Part shown: one piece after another, positions 17,327 through 26,172 of the stretch
Position numbering within the stretch: position 1 is the stretch's first letter
How the letters are laid out: the number at the start of each line of letters is the position of its first letter
Source of the DNA: Maribacter arenosus
Lineage (GTDB): Bacteria > Bacteroidota > Bacteroidia > Flavobacteriales > Flavobacteriaceae
Length of the DNA stretch: 64,000 nucleotides
Reading direction: 5' to 3'
Assembly: GCF_014610845.1 (NCBI RefSeq)
Contig: NZ_JABTCG010000001.1
Location: 186,001-250,000 of the forward strand
Notes under the pieces: model-generated
Seen by the model: the letters and a program-made list of their open reading frames with translations, nothing else
What the model was told of the DNA's origin: nothing
Databases searched by the model: none
Made by a program: the position numbers and the translations under genes

Positions 17327-18277
17327 ATGGATACGGTTTTGGCAATAGATATTGGAGGAACATTCACTAAGATCGGCATTGTCGATACTCAAGGAAAAAT
17401 ACTTGCTTCCAAAGTTTTTGGCACAAAATCAAAAGAACCTTTTGAGACCTACTTGAAGGAGTTGATACCCAACCTACATCAATTATTGGCTACCTTGGAT
17501 TCCCCAACAAAACCTTTGGCCGTGGGTATAGGGGCACCTAATGCCAATTCGATAACAGGTCACATAGAGAATCCGCCCAATTTAAACTGGGGCAAGGAAA
17601 TTCCCATTGTAAAATCAATTGCCACGGCGTTGAAATTGCCGGTGTATATAGCTAATGATGCCAATGCGGCGGCATTGGGGGAATTGCGGTTTGGTATGGC
17701 CAAAGGCATGCGAAATTTTGTGGTTCTGACCTTGGGTACCGGGCTGGGTAGTGGCATTGTCGTTAACGGTAACCTCTTATTGGGCGAACATGCCCAGGCA
17801 GGTGAGATCGGTCATGTAAATGTAGATCCCAATGGCAGATATTGTAATTGTGGTTTAAGAGGATGTTTGGAAACCTATGCTTCGGTTACCGGTATAAAGC
17901 GAACGGTTTTTGAGTTGATCGCCGAAATGCGCGAAGATTCCCCATTGCGCAGAATCAGTTTTGAGGACCTTACAGGGGAATTAATTGCCAATGCTGCGCT
18001 CGATGGTGATCCATTGGCCTTAAGGGCGTTTAGCATCACTGCTGAGATTTTAGGTAGTAAAATGGCCGATACGGTTGCTCATTTAGACCCTGAGGCCTTT
18101 ATTTTGTCAGGTGGTCTAAGTAAAGCCGGGGATGTTCTATTACTACCCGTTATTGCGAGTATGGAGAAGAACCTTTTTGTGTCCTACAAAGGTAAGATAA
18201 AGGTATATCTATCCGATGCTCCCCGTAATGCGGCCATATTGGGACCTGCAGCTTTGGCCTGGTCGAATATTTCGTAA
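17327..18277 (+). CDS. ROK-family sugar kinase (glucokinase-like)
   Basis: Cytoplasmic ATP-dependent hexokinase of 316 residues. The phosphate-binding loop DIGGTFTKIGIVD is at residue 8, the catalytic Asp is in the IANDANAAALGE motif (about Asp111), GTGLGSGIVVNG follows, and the ROK zinc motif is intact (Cys173, Cys175 and Cys180 in YCNCGLRGCLE). Glucose is the usual substrate but N-acetylglucosamine or mannose kinases look alike. It is divergent from the TerB-like gene over site 3, so its expression may also respond to the stress regulator, which would feed glycolysis under energy limitation. Confidence 0.9.
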   Translation: MDTVLAIDIGGTFTKIGIVDTQGKILASKVFGTKSKEPFETYLKELIPNLHQLLATLDSPTKPLAVGIGAPNANSITGHIENPPNLNWGKEIPIVKSIATALKLPVYIANDANAAALGELRFGMAKGMRNFVVLTLGTGLGSGIVVNGNLLLGEHAQAGEIGHVNVDPNGRYCNCGLRGCLETYASVTGIKRTVFELIAEMREDSPLRRISFEDLTGELIANAALDGDPLALRAFSITAEILGSKMADTVAHLDPEAFILSGGLSKAGDVLLLPVIASMEKNLFVSYKGKIKVYLSDAPRNAAILGPAALAWSNIS

Positions 18278-18280
18278 AAA

Positions 18281-18754
18281 TCAGCTCTCAAGTAAATGCT
18301 CAAGGCTTTCGCTATCCACGATATGTTCGGTGATCGCAAATACTTGTTTTCTATTTTCCCTGACGGTCTTATAGAATTTGGCGATATCGTCTTCAAGCCC
18401 TTGGTGTTCCTCACGGAATAATCTAGAATCGTGTTTGAATGGATCTTGAATGGTCTGGGCAATATGGGTAATATGTTCGTCCACTCTTCGGAGAAGTTGG
18501 TCACTTGTTTTCTTATCTTCTAAAATACCCTGACCTATCGATTTTACAGCATCGAGATTCTCCTTTTTTGTTATCCATATAAAATATTTGTTCAACAATT
18601 TATGTAGAAAATGCAGGTCTTGTTTGTAGAACGTTAGGTCAGATTTCCAATGTTTGGTCAAAACATATAATTCATCCCAATCAGTCTGTTGTATAAAAGA
18701 GCCTTTGGGTCTCGTTCTATAATTTTCCATAAGCTTGAAATATAAATTCAACAT
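18281..18754 (-). CDS. Small helical protein, stress-island paralog A
   Basis: 157 residues, all-helical with coiled-coil character, no known domain recognised. It shares with the genes at 23162, 33843 and 35344 an N-terminal motif W/L-x-S-(D/E)-L-x(4-6)-(D/E)-L-x-F-L-x2-LL-x2-Y (here WKSDLTFYKQDLHFLHKLL), a second helix with DQLLRRVDEH, and a C-terminal helix with a (K)xxVFxI pattern. Translation may begin at 18754 or at the second Met (18730). It is the first gene behind site 4. The function is unknown; a small protein-interaction or hibernation role is a guess from context. Confidence 0.8.
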   Translation of the reverse strand: MLNLYFKLMENYRTRPKGSFIQQTDWDELYVLTKHWKSDLTFYKQDLHFLHKLLNKYFIWITKKENLDAVKSIGQGILEDKKTSDQLLRRVDEHITHIAQTIQDPFKHDSRLFREEHQGLEDDIAKFYKTVRENRKQVFAITEHIVDSESLEHLLES

Positions 18755-18767
18755 TTACGACGTTCAT

Positions 18768-18810
18768 TAAAGTTACCTTTAACCTAACGCAATTAATATG
18801 ACTTATATCA
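18768..18810 (-). promoter_or_regulatory. FNR/CRP-like box plus -7 element (site 4)
   Basis: On the minus strand the box TGATATAAGTCA (18810-18799) is followed after 23 bases by TAACTTTA (18775-18768), just upstream of paralog A. The outer bases extend the dyad to ATGA-N6-TCAT. Confidence 0.7.
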
Positions 18811-18832
18811 TAGTACGGATTTTGATATTGAG

Positions 18833-19516
18833 CTATTGGCTAATAATAGTACCGTCGCCCATTTCAATGATACGGTCGGTTTTTTCGGCAAAATCGTGAT
18901 CATGGGTCACTACCAATAAGGAAAGATTTCGCTCTACGGAAAGATTCTTGAAGATGTTCATCACATTTTGGGCATTATGGCTATCCAAATTGCCTGTGGG
19001 TTCATCGCCCATAATTATGGCCGGATCATTAATTAAGGCCCTTGCTATGGCAACACGTTGTTTTTGTCCTCCCGAAATTCGGGAAGCCAATTTGTTGGCT
19101 TGCTCCTGAATATCGAGAAGTTTTAACTTTTCCATCGCGTCATATTCAATTTCTTCAAAAGATTTCAGCCCTAGTTTTTTAGCTGGTAGCATCACATTTT
19201 CAAGCACTGTGAATTCAGAAAGTAGGTAGTGAAATTGAAAAACGAAGCCAATATTGCTATTCCTGATTTTGGCCAATTCTTCATGATGTTTGCCGGAAAC
19301 CAATTCGCCGTTTAAGAACAGTTCCCCTTCATAATCGGTATCCATGGTAGATAGGATATATAATAAAGTGGATTTACCACAGCCCGATTTACCCATTATA
19401 GACACAAATTCACCATGTTTTATACTAAAATTAATATCCTTTAGAACATGAAAAAGGACAGGTTCCCGAAAATATTTATTGATGTTCCTTGCCTCTAAGA
19501 TGGTATTGTTCCCCAT
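18833..19516 (-). CDS. ABC transporter ATP-binding protein (LolD/MacB type)
   Basis: 227-residue ATPase with Walker A GKSGCGKST (about 42-50), Q-loop FQFHYLL, signature SGGQKQRVAIARA and Walker B IIMGDEPTG, as in the MacB/LolD/FtsE group that powers mechanotransmission rather than transport through the membrane core. It is the last gene of a leftward set: adaptor (20778-21863), permease (19519-20781) and this ATPase, which form a complete MacAB-like export system. Only 2 nt separate it from the permease gene. Confidence 0.93.
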   Translation of the reverse strand: MGNNTILEARNINKYFREPVLFHVLKDINFSIKHGEFVSIMGKSGCGKSTLLYILSTMDTDYEGELFLNGELVSGKHHEELAKIRNSNIGFVFQFHYLLSEFTVLENVMLPAKKLGLKSFEEIEYDAMEKLKLLDIQEQANKLASRISGGQKQRVAIARALINDPAIIMGDEPTGNLDSHNAQNVMNIFKNLSVERNLSLLVVTHDHDFAEKTDRIIEMGDGTIISQ

Positions 19517-19518
19517 GG

Positions 19519-20781
19519 TTATTGTCCTCTGATTATTTCTACCGGGTCAATTTTCCTTGCTTTTCTAGAGGGCAGGTAACCTGCCAGGAATGTTGAGATC
19601 ATCGCAAAAGAGATTCCTATAACATAATACCAAACACTATAGTTTACAGGATATGTTTTAATGGTGGGTAGCGCTTCTGTCTCAAAGGGCAAAGTATCTA
19701 TTACCGACGATATGGAATAGCCAACCACTAAGCCTAAAATACCTCCAAAAAGACCTATAAGAATAGCTTGACTGATAAAAATATACTGTACATCTTTGCC
19801 CGAAAAACCGGTAGCCTTTAAAATGGCAATGTCATTCATTTTCTCATAAATCATCATATTGAGAATATTATAGATGCCAAACCCGGCAACGATCAATAAG
19901 GTAATTGATACGGCATAGGTGATAAGGTTTCTTATGGATGTACCCGTTTCGAATTGTGCATTAGCCGTTTTGATATCCACGGCCGTAAGGTTGAACTGAT
20001 TTTCGATATTCCGTGCCATTGGAACCGCTTTTTCGATATCGAATAATTTAACATTAATGTCGGTGAAATAGTTCTTTGGCTCCCCTAATATTTTTTGCAC
20101 TGTTTTAAGGGATGCAAAACTCTGGATATTGTCAATGTCGGCCAGGCCACTTTGGTAAATACCTACGATCTTTAAAGGGAACAGGTCGCCACGAACGGTA
20201 CTGATCTGAACAGTATTTCCGATATCAAGGGACATCTTTTCAGCAACCCCGGAACCTATTAAGATCCCGTTTTCATAATTGTTCAAAGCCTCTGGACTTC
20301 CCTTGACCACATAATCCCCAAAATTGAAAAGGCGTACTTCCTCCAAAACATCAATACCCACAAGATTGCCCCCTAATTCGATAGAACCGGATATATAGAA
20401 TATCTGTGATTTCAGTTGGGGGATTGCACCTTTTACATCCGGATTTTTTCTTAATTCCTGGATCAAGGGCAGGGCATTATGAATTTTGGCCTGGGTTAAT
20501 TTTGGTTTTACCGAATGTACAAGCTTGAAACTATTTTCCCATTTATCATATAGATCTAAGGGTTGCCGTTCAGAAGGTTTTATCTCGTTATAAATATGAA
20601 CATGAGGAGTACGGTTTAAAATAAGTCCGTCTAAAAGACCGTTCAGGCCTGTCATAAAGCTAACAAGGATTATGAAAGTGCCAATTCCAAATGTGACCCC
20701 CAATGCGGCAATACTAGATTGTTTTATTCGGGATAGCAAGTGTGTTTTTGAAATACTCAATATGACCTTCCAATTGATCAT
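19519..20781 (-). CDS. MacB/FtsX-type ABC transporter permease
   Basis: 420 residues with one N-terminal helix (about 20-45), a large periplasmic MacB-PCD-like domain (about 46-280) and three C-terminal helices in an FtsX core, ending with LAGYLPSRKARKIDPVEIIRG, the family signature at the cytosolic end. It probably exports a small molecule, peptide or lipoprotein together with the adaptor upstream (4-bp gene overlap) and the ATPase downstream. Substrate unknown. Confidence 0.92.
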   Translation of the reverse strand: MINWKVILSISKTHLLSRIKQSSIAALGVTFGIGTFIILVSFMTGLNGLLDGLILNRTPHVHIYNEIKPSERQPLDLYDKWENSFKLVHSVKPKLTQAKIHNALPLIQELRKNPDVKGAIPQLKSQIFYISGSIELGGNLVGIDVLEEVRLFNFGDYVVKGSPEALNNYENGILIGSGVAEKMSLDIGNTVQISTVRGDLFPLKIVGIYQSGLADIDNIQSFASLKTVQKILGEPKNYFTDINVKLFDIEKAVPMARNIENQFNLTAVDIKTANAQFETGTSIRNLITYAVSITLLIVAGFGIYNILNMMIYEKMNDIAILKATGFSGKDVQYIFISQAILIGLFGGILGLVVGYSISSVIDTLPFETEALPTIKTYPVNYSVWYYVIGISFAMISTFLAGYLPSRKARKIDPVEIIRGQ

Positions 20782-21863
20782 TGTTTAGGTTTAATGATAT
20801 CAGTGTGCTCATCTATGCCCGAAAGTATTTCAACTTCCGTTAGGTTTTTGGATCCAATCTCAACGTTGACCGGACCGTCTTGGGTTTTTACGGTATGGTT
20901 GTCGATTAAGTATTCCAAGGGTATGGTCAGGGTATTTTCCTTTTCGGAAACAATGATATTGGCTTCACCGGCCAATCCGGGGAATAGTACTTCAGGAGCT
21001 GTTTCAAAAACAGCTTCTACCTTAAAAGTCTGGGAACGCTCATCTTTTTTAGGGTATATCTTATGTACTCGTCCCTCAAAGACTTCCTCGGGGTATGCAT
21101 CCAAGTTGACGATTACCTTTTGATACGGCTTTAACTTTACGATATCTACCTCGTCGACCAATAATTCAATTAAAAAATCATCCAAACTTCCAACACTGGC
21201 TAAGGGTTCCATAGTGGTCACTATTTCCCCAATATTTTTGTATATCGCATATACTCGTCCATTTATCTTACTTGTTATAGTGAATTCATTCGTGCTAACA
21301 ATGGCCGCTTGGTACGTGTTTTCGGCTTTTACTACCTTGTTTCTAAGCTCATCTTTGGTTCGTTCATAGTTGTTTTGAAGTACATTAAGATTGTTCAATG
21401 AAAGTTCATAGTTTAATTTCTTGATATCGTATTCTGCCTTTGAACCAATTTCTTGTTGCCATAAACGTTCCTGCCGCTTAAAATTTATAGAGTCGTTCTG
21501 TAGTTTTAATTTTGCTGTGTGTATTTCCTCGCGCAACCCTTCTAGAACAGCCGCGCTACCTTTGTAAGCTTCACGGGCATCCTGAAGGTTTATTTTGGTA
21601 TTTTCCCTGTTTAATTCAGGTGTTTTGTTATATATCTGAAAAAGCGGACTACCCTTAACGACACTATCACCTTCGTTCACGAACACTTTGTCTAAAATAC
21701 CTGCAACGGAGGAATATACGGCATATAAACTATCTGGCTGTACAAGGGCTGATGCGTATACGGATGCTACTAAAGTCTTTTTTTCAGGTTTTATTCTTAT
21801 CGTATCCTTACCGCAGGACAGAAGAAGTAAAACTAGTAAAAGGCTTAGCACTCTGTGCGCCAT
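20778..21863 (-). CDS. Periplasmic adaptor (HlyD/MacA-like membrane fusion protein), lipoprotein
   Basis: 361 residues from the chosen ATG at 21863. That start gives a clean lipoprotein signal (LLLVLLLLSCGKD), whereas the longer frame adds eleven odd residues in front. A first lipoyl half-motif (VAGILDKVFVNEGDSVVKGSPLF) is followed by a long coiled-coil hairpin (about 90-185), the second lipoyl half (ITSKINGRVYAIYKNIGEIV) and a beta-barrel domain. It joins the inner-membrane permease to an outer-membrane channel, for which no gene is present here. It follows cbpM by 55 nt. Confidence 0.9.
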   Translation of the reverse strand: MAHRVLSLLLVLLLLSCGKDTIRIKPEKKTLVASVYASALVQPDSLYAVYSSVAGILDKVFVNEGDSVVKGSPLFQIYNKTPELNRENTKINLQDAREAYKGSAAVLEGLREEIHTAKLKLQNDSINFKRQERLWQQEIGSKAEYDIKKLNYELSLNNLNVLQNNYERTKDELRNKVVKAENTYQAAIVSTNEFTITSKINGRVYAIYKNIGEIVTTMEPLASVGSLDDFLIELLVDEVDIVKLKPYQKVIVNLDAYPEEVFEGRVHKIYPKKDERSQTFKVEAVFETAPEVLFPGLAGEANIIVSEKENTLTIPLEYLIDNHTVKTQDGPVNVEIGSKNLTEVEILSGIDEHTDIIKPKQ

Positions 21864-21918
21864 AATAAAGGTCTTAAGATTAAAAATATTGAACAATGGA
21901 AGTCAATACGAACTTAAA

Positions 21919-22212
21919 TCATTCATAAAACCGCAATTTATTCCTAAGGGAAATATTTTCTTTATGCATAAATTCAATTCGGTCTAATAATTCACTAATT
22001 ACTGCGATACCTTCTAGATTAATGTTAAGGTCGGCATGTAGACGTAATATTTTCTCAACATTTGGGAGTTCTTCATATAGGATGTATTCTTCGTTTTCTT
22101 TTGTAATTACCTCGATCAACCCAAATTCATATAACTCGATGATGAATTGGGTGTTAATCCCATGACTGAAGCAAAAATCCTTGACCGCTATATAGTTAAA
22201 TTGTTCCATCAT
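21919..22212 (-). CDS. cbpM: Chaperone modulator CbpM
   Basis: 97-residue MerR-like helical protein that binds the J-domain of CbpA and restrains it. Seen: an N-terminal winged-helix-like region ([15 protein letters not shown]), then LYEFGLIEV and a C-terminal helix pair with [22 protein letters not shown], the conserved LRLHxDLxxNLxGxxxxxxLL pattern of CbpM. Its start overlaps the end of cbpA by 4 bp, indicating translational coupling and a fixed inhibitor-to-chaperone ratio. Confidence 0.88.
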   Translation of the reverse strand: MMEQFNYIAVKDFCFSHGINTQFIIELYEFGLIEVITKENEEYILYEELPNVEKILRLHADLNINLEGIAVISELLDRIEFMHKENISLRNKLRFYE

Positions 22213-23108
22213 TTGCCCTTATTTATATTGGCCAATTGTTTAAAGAGTTCTTTTTCTTTTGAAGATAAATGGGTAGGCATCTTAACGGCATAGGTAATGA
22301 ACAGATCTCCAAATTGCCCTTCTTTTTTATAGACCGGGAATCCTTTCGATTTCAATTTTACCATAGTTCCGTTTTGCGTCTCGGGTTTAACGTTCAGTTT
22401 CACCTTCCCATCAAAGGTGTCAACGGTGATCTCCCCACCCAAAACTGCGGTATATAGATCTATTTCCACAGTACGGTGTAGATTATTGCCATCCCTTTTA
22501 AAAGGGGTGTTGTTCTCGATAGCGAAGGTGATAAATAAATCACCCTTAGGACCTCCATTGCGTCCAGGACCTCCATGCCCTTTTATTTTTATGGTTTGCC
22601 CATTTTCAATACCGGCTGGTATGGTGATGCGTATATTCTTTCCATTTACAGTTAATGTCCGTTTATGGGTCGAATATACATCCTTCAATTGCAATTGAAG
22701 TTCAGCATTATAGTCTTGCCCCCTATACTTTACTTGCCTACCACGTGTGAATCCCCCTGAAGACCTACCACCGAACATGGACTCAAAAAAGTCGGAAAAA
22801 TCGTGTTCCCCAAATCCACCAGAGGTTTGGTATTGGTAGCCTCGTTGTTGTTGTGCTTTCTTCGCTTTTTCTATTTCTTCTGCATGTTGCCAGTCTTTCC
22901 CGTACTCATCGTACTTTTTTCTATTATCGGCATTGCCCAACACTTCATGGGCTTCGTTGATCTGTTTAAACCTTCGTTCTGCTTCTGGATCATTTGGGTT
23001 GACATCCGGATGATATTTTCGGGCAAGTTTGCGATACGCTTTTTTTACCTCACTTTGTGAAGCCTTTTTAGAAATACCCAATACATTATAATAGTCAATG
23101 TAGTCCAT
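22209..23108 (-). CDS. cbpA: Curved-DNA-binding/J-domain co-chaperone CbpA
   Basis: 299 residues. The J-domain (1-70) contains the DnaK-stimulating HPD in [12 protein letters not shown], followed by a Gly/Phe-rich linker ([22 protein letters not shown]) and the two C-terminal substrate domains. There are no zinc-finger CxxCxGxG repeats, which separates CbpA from DnaJ. In Escherichia coli CbpA is a stationary-phase and low-phosphate protein. Here it lies 53 nt downstream of paralog B, whose promoter has site 5, so it is likely part of the stress regulon. Confidence 0.92.
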   Translation of the reverse strand: MDYIDYYNVLGISKKASQSEVKKAYRKLARKYHPDVNPNDPEAERRFKQINEAHEVLGNADNRKKYDEYGKDWQHAEEIEKAKKAQQQRGYQYQTSGGFGEHDFSDFFESMFGGRSSGGFTRGRQVKYRGQDYNAELQLQLKDVYSTHKRTLTVNGKNIRITIPAGIENGQTIKIKGHGGPGRNGGPKGDLFITFAIENNTPFKRDGNNLHRTVEIDLYTAVLGGEITVDTFDGKVKLNVKPETQNGTMVKLKSKGFPVYKKEGQFGDLFITYAVKMPTHLSSKEKELFKQLANINKGK

Positions 23109-23161
23109 TTTCAGCGTTCACTTTATACTGTTCGAAGTTTGGTATTAAGAAGATTGTTGAT

Positions 23162-23614
23162 TTACGCTTGAAAAACAAGATCATTATTATCCTTATTCAT
23201 TTGGATAACTTCGTTCGCAATGTTCAAGATTTCTTTTTTGACCGTTTTACAGTCTTTCATGATCGATGATTTGCATTTTTCAATCCAAGTTTGTTCCTTC
23301 TGTAGAGAAGTCGGATCGTAATCCAAAGCGCCATTCATAATATCAACCAACAATTGATGTTGATCTTCCACTCTTTTTTTTAGACGTCCACAATTATAGC
23401 AAAGGTCTTGGAAACGCATAAGGCTTTCGCGAACCTCATCCAAATTTTCAGTATGCACGATCTCATCAAAATAACGATCTAAAAGTTGTTGTAAAAAACT
23501 TAATTCCTTATTATTCAATGCCAATTCTGATTTTAAATCCTCACATTCCTGAATATACTTTTGATAAGTCCCCAAAGGGTTCAATTTATCCGGATTAGAT
23601 TTTACTTTTCCCAT
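23162..23614 (-). CDS. Small helical protein, stress-island paralog B
   Basis: 150 residues from the start I choose, ATG 23614. The frame is open up to an ATG at 23650, but the -7 element lies at 23639-23632, so that codon would be upstream of the transcript. All-helical, with the shared motif LKSELALNNKELSFLQQLL near the N-terminus, ENLDEVRESL (compare ENLDAVKSIG in paralog A) and KKRVEDQHQLLVDI. Cysteines in LCYNCGRL and at two later positions are not shared by the other paralogs. It heads the apparent operon with cbpA, cbpM and the ABC exporter. Function unknown. Confidence 0.78.
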   Translation of the reverse strand: MGKVKSNPDKLNPLGTYQKYIQECEDLKSELALNNKELSFLQQLLDRYFDEIVHTENLDEVRESLMRFQDLCYNCGRLKKRVEDQHQLLVDIMNGALDYDPTSLQKEQTWIEKCKSSIMKDCKTVKKEILNIANEVIQMNKDNNDLVFQA

Positions 23615-23631
23615 GATAAGATGATTTTTAA

Positions 23632-23705
23632 TAAAATTACCGTAATGCATTTTTTCAGAATATGATTTTTATCATAACACTGGAAGTAGGATCAAATTAT
23701 CTTAC
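23632..23705. promoter_or_regulatory. FNR/CRP-like box serving divergent genes (site 5)
   Basis: The dyad TATGAT-TTTT-ATCATA spans 23661-23676 (core 23663-23674) and is a perfect 6-bp inverted repeat. Leftward, TAATTTTA (23639-23632) is at the 23-base spacing and precedes paralog B. Rightward, TATCTTAC (23698-23705) is at the same spacing before the sensor kinase, with a 70-nt leader. This implies possible autoregulation of the kinase/regulator pair. Confidence 0.7.
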
Positions 23706-23774
23706 TTTTATATATTCATAACATTCCTTTTTTGGTCTCAAAACGTATGGAAATTTGAAACAACGCCAGTAAGA

Positions 23775-25019
23775 ATGAAGGTTTTTGCCGAAAACAACTA
23801 TATTTTTAACTTGCTCTCTGAAGCAGTATCTGAAGGGATATTAGTGGTTGATAAAGATCATATTATCGTAGCGACCAATAATAATGCAGATCAAATGTTC
23901 GGTTATGATAACCACGAACTTATAGGGCAACGAGTGGATATTTTGGTGCCCGAACCACATAGTAAAAACCACGGTCAACATGTAGACAAGTTTTTCGAAA
24001 CCAATAAGTCAGGTAAAATGATGGTGGATCGTCTGCTGTACGGCCTTCGAAAGAATAATGAGAAATTCCCCGTAAAAATAGACCTATATCCATTCGTTTT
24101 TCATGGTATCGATTACGTATTCGCCCTGATTTTCGATAAGACCGAGATCAGCAAAAGGGATTTGCAGATAAAAGAGCTAAACGAACATCTCGAGAAAAAA
24201 ATAAAGACCCGTACTTTAGAGCTTAGGGAAACGGTAGCCATGCTACAAAAAGAGATCAAAAGAAGGAAAGATGCCGAAAAGACGATAAAATTAGCACTTC
24301 AGCGCGAGCGTGAACTCAGTGAATTGAAGACAAAATTCTTATCTTTAGTCTCCCATGAATTCAAGACACCATTAAGTGGGATCCTTACTTCTGCCACATT
24401 AGTGGGCAAGTATAAGGAAGCTTCCGATCAAGAAAGACGCGATAAGCATTTAACGACGATTATAGCGGAGGTTAGACATTTGAACAGTATCCTAACCGAT
24501 TTTCTTTCTATCGAAAGGCTTGAAAAAGGAAAGGAAATCTATAATTTCACCAAATTTTCGTTGAGTAAAGTGGTTAACGAGGTGGTCTATAACGCCAATA
24601 TGCTATTAAAAAACGGGCAACAGATCAATTATCCACACAATATAGATGAGGTTGTCATTTATCAAGATGAGAAAATCGTTACCCTTATACTAACCAATTT
24701 ACTCTATAATTCCATAAAATACTCTCCGGAGGATTCTGAAATCGATATTACTTTTGAAGTTGGACAGGCGGGTATGGTTTTGAAGATAAAAGATCACGGG
24801 ATTGGTATTCCCGAAAAGGACCAAAAGCATATTTTTGAACGATACTTCAGGGCGGAAAATGCCCTTTTGAACCAAGGGACGGGTATTGGTCTAAATATCA
24901 TAAAGGACCATATCAATAACCTTGATGGAAAGATTTATTTTAAGAGCAAGGAGAATGAGGGAACAATATTCACTGTGGAACTACCAATAGATAATCGAAT
25001 CCTTTTAGGGTTAAAATAG
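23775..25019 (+). CDS. Soluble PAS-domain histidine kinase (FixL-like organisation)
   Basis: 414 residues without transmembrane segments. A PAS domain (about 8-125) is followed by a coiled-coil linker (about 125-185), HisKA with His194 in LVSHEFKTPL, and a HATPase_c domain with N box NLLYNSIKYSP and G boxes KDHGIGI and GTGIGLNI. In the PAS domain, VPEPHSKNH places His66 where FixL has its haem-ligand His, and Arg86 follows exactly 20 residues later, like FixL Arg220. Both positions also occur in non-haem PAS domains, so haem binding is a hypothesis. The next gene encodes its probable regulator 3 nt downstream, and site 5 lies in its promoter. Confidence 0.92.
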   Translation: MKVFAENNYIFNLLSEAVSEGILVVDKDHIIVATNNNADQMFGYDNHELIGQRVDILVPEPHSKNHGQHVDKFFETNKSGKMMVDRLLYGLRKNNEKFPVKIDLYPFVFHGIDYVFALIFDKTEISKRDLQIKELNEHLEKKIKTRTLELRETVAMLQKEIKRRKDAEKTIKLALQRERELSELKTKFLSLVSHEFKTPLSGILTSATLVGKYKEASDQERRDKHLTTIIAEVRHLNSILTDFLSIERLEKGKEIYNFTKFSLSKVVNEVVYNANMLLKNGQQINYPHNIDEVVIYQDEKIVTLILTNLLYNSIKYSPEDSEIDITFEVGQAGMVLKIKDHGIGIPEKDQKHIFERYFRAENALLNQGTGIGLNIIKDHINNLDGKIYFKSKENEGTIFTVELPIDNRILLGLK

Positions 25020-25022
25020 CGA

Positions 25023-26078
25023 ATGATGAGTAAAGTTTTATTGATAGAAGATGATTCCATACTACGGGAAAATACAGCCGAGCTTTTAGGGTTATCCGAT
25101 TATGATGTGATAACCGCTTCCAATGGTCTCAAGGGGGTTGAGGTCGCAAAACAAGCCTTGCCCGATGTGATCATCTGTGATATTATGATGCCCGAATTGG
25201 ACGGTTATGCGGTATTACAACAATTAGGCGATGATCCTTCAACAAAACACATACCGTTCATATTCTTATCGGCCAAAACAGAGCGCAAAGATATCCGTAA
25301 AGGAATGAACCTTGGGGCTGATGATTATTTGACCAAACCTTTTGAGGAATCTGAACTTATTAGCGCCATAGAAAGCAGATTGGCCAGGGCCGCTATTTTG
25401 AGGGAAATTAATAGTTCGGAAAGTGGAAATGCCAATCAAACCGGATTAGGCATACGTACTATCCATGATTTCAAGAATTATCTGGACGATAATGGTCAAG
25501 AATTTGAATTCACCCAAGGACAAGAAATCTATCGTGAAGGAAGCAATGTTCATATGGTCTATTTGATAACAAAGGGTATTGTAAAGACCCATAAATTGGA
25601 TGAAAATGGCAAGGAATTGATTACTTCGATCTATTATGAGGATGAGTTCTTCGGATTTTCATCACTTACGGCCCATGAAATCTATGAAGAATATGCCACG
25701 GCCATGGAAGATACCAAACTTGTTGGGGTAAGTAAAGATAAATTAAGAACCGTATTAGAAGAAAACCACGAGCTTGCCATAGAGTTAATGCATGTTTTGG
25801 CTAAAAACCTCACAGAGGCAAAAAAACAGTTACTTGAAATGGCCTATGGCTCTGTACGTAAGAAAACGGCCAGTACCTTGTTGAAATTCGCCAATAAACT
25901 GGAACAGGATAAGCAGGGGAACATACATATTTTACGTAGTGATTTGGCAAACGTAGCCGGTATGGCCACTGAAACATTGATCCGTACCCTTTCTAGCTTT
26001 AAAAAAGAAGGTCTTATTGCTATGGAAGATCATAAAATAAGAATATTGGATCAAGAAACCTTAAGCCGTACCTATTGA
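25023..26078 (+). CDS. Response regulator fused to CRP/FNR-type DNA-binding module
   Basis: 351 residues: receiver (about 3-122, phosphoacceptor Asp53 in IICDIMMPELDG, switch Lys105), a cyclic-nucleotide-binding-like beta-roll (about 150-265) and a winged helix of the HTH_Crp class (about 275-345). The roll has FFGFSSL instead of the cAMP-binding FGE...RxA motif, and there is no FNR-type cysteine cluster, so phosphorylation is the likely signal. In the recognition helix (MATETLIRTLSSF), Glu317 and Arg321 hold the E-x3-R pair that reads TGA half-sites in CRP and FNR, matching the TGAY-N4-RTCA boxes of this island. Cotranscribed with the PAS kinase. Confidence 0.93.
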   Translation: MMSKVLLIEDDSILRENTAELLGLSDYDVITASNGLKGVEVAKQALPDVIICDIMMPELDGYAVLQQLGDDPSTKHIPFIFLSAKTERKDIRKGMNLGADDYLTKPFEESELISAIESRLARAAILREINSSESGNANQTGLGIRTIHDFKNYLDDNGQEFEFTQGQEIYREGSNVHMVYLITKGIVKTHKLDENGKELITSIYYEDEFFGFSSLTAHEIYEEYATAMEDTKLVGVSKDKLRTVLEENHELAIELMHVLAKNLTEAKKQLLEMAYGSVRKKTASTLLKFANKLEQDKQGNIHILRSDLANVAGMATETLIRTLSSFKKEGLIAMEDHKIRILDQETLSRTY

Positions 26079-26103
26079 GCATCTTTAATAAAGTATTTGA
26101 ACA

Positions 26104-26146
26104 TGATCGTAATCATTTACTAGCTAGGGACAAAGCAGTAAATTTA
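26104..26146 (+). promoter_or_regulatory. FNR/CRP-like box plus -7 element (site 6)
   Basis: Box TGATCGTAATCA at 26104-26115, then 23 bases, then TAAATTTA at 26139-26146, 27 nt before the universal stress protein start. The box is within 30 bp of the end of the regulator gene. Confidence 0.7.
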
Positions 26147-26172
26147 TCGCCATAATCAAAATCAACCTAACG

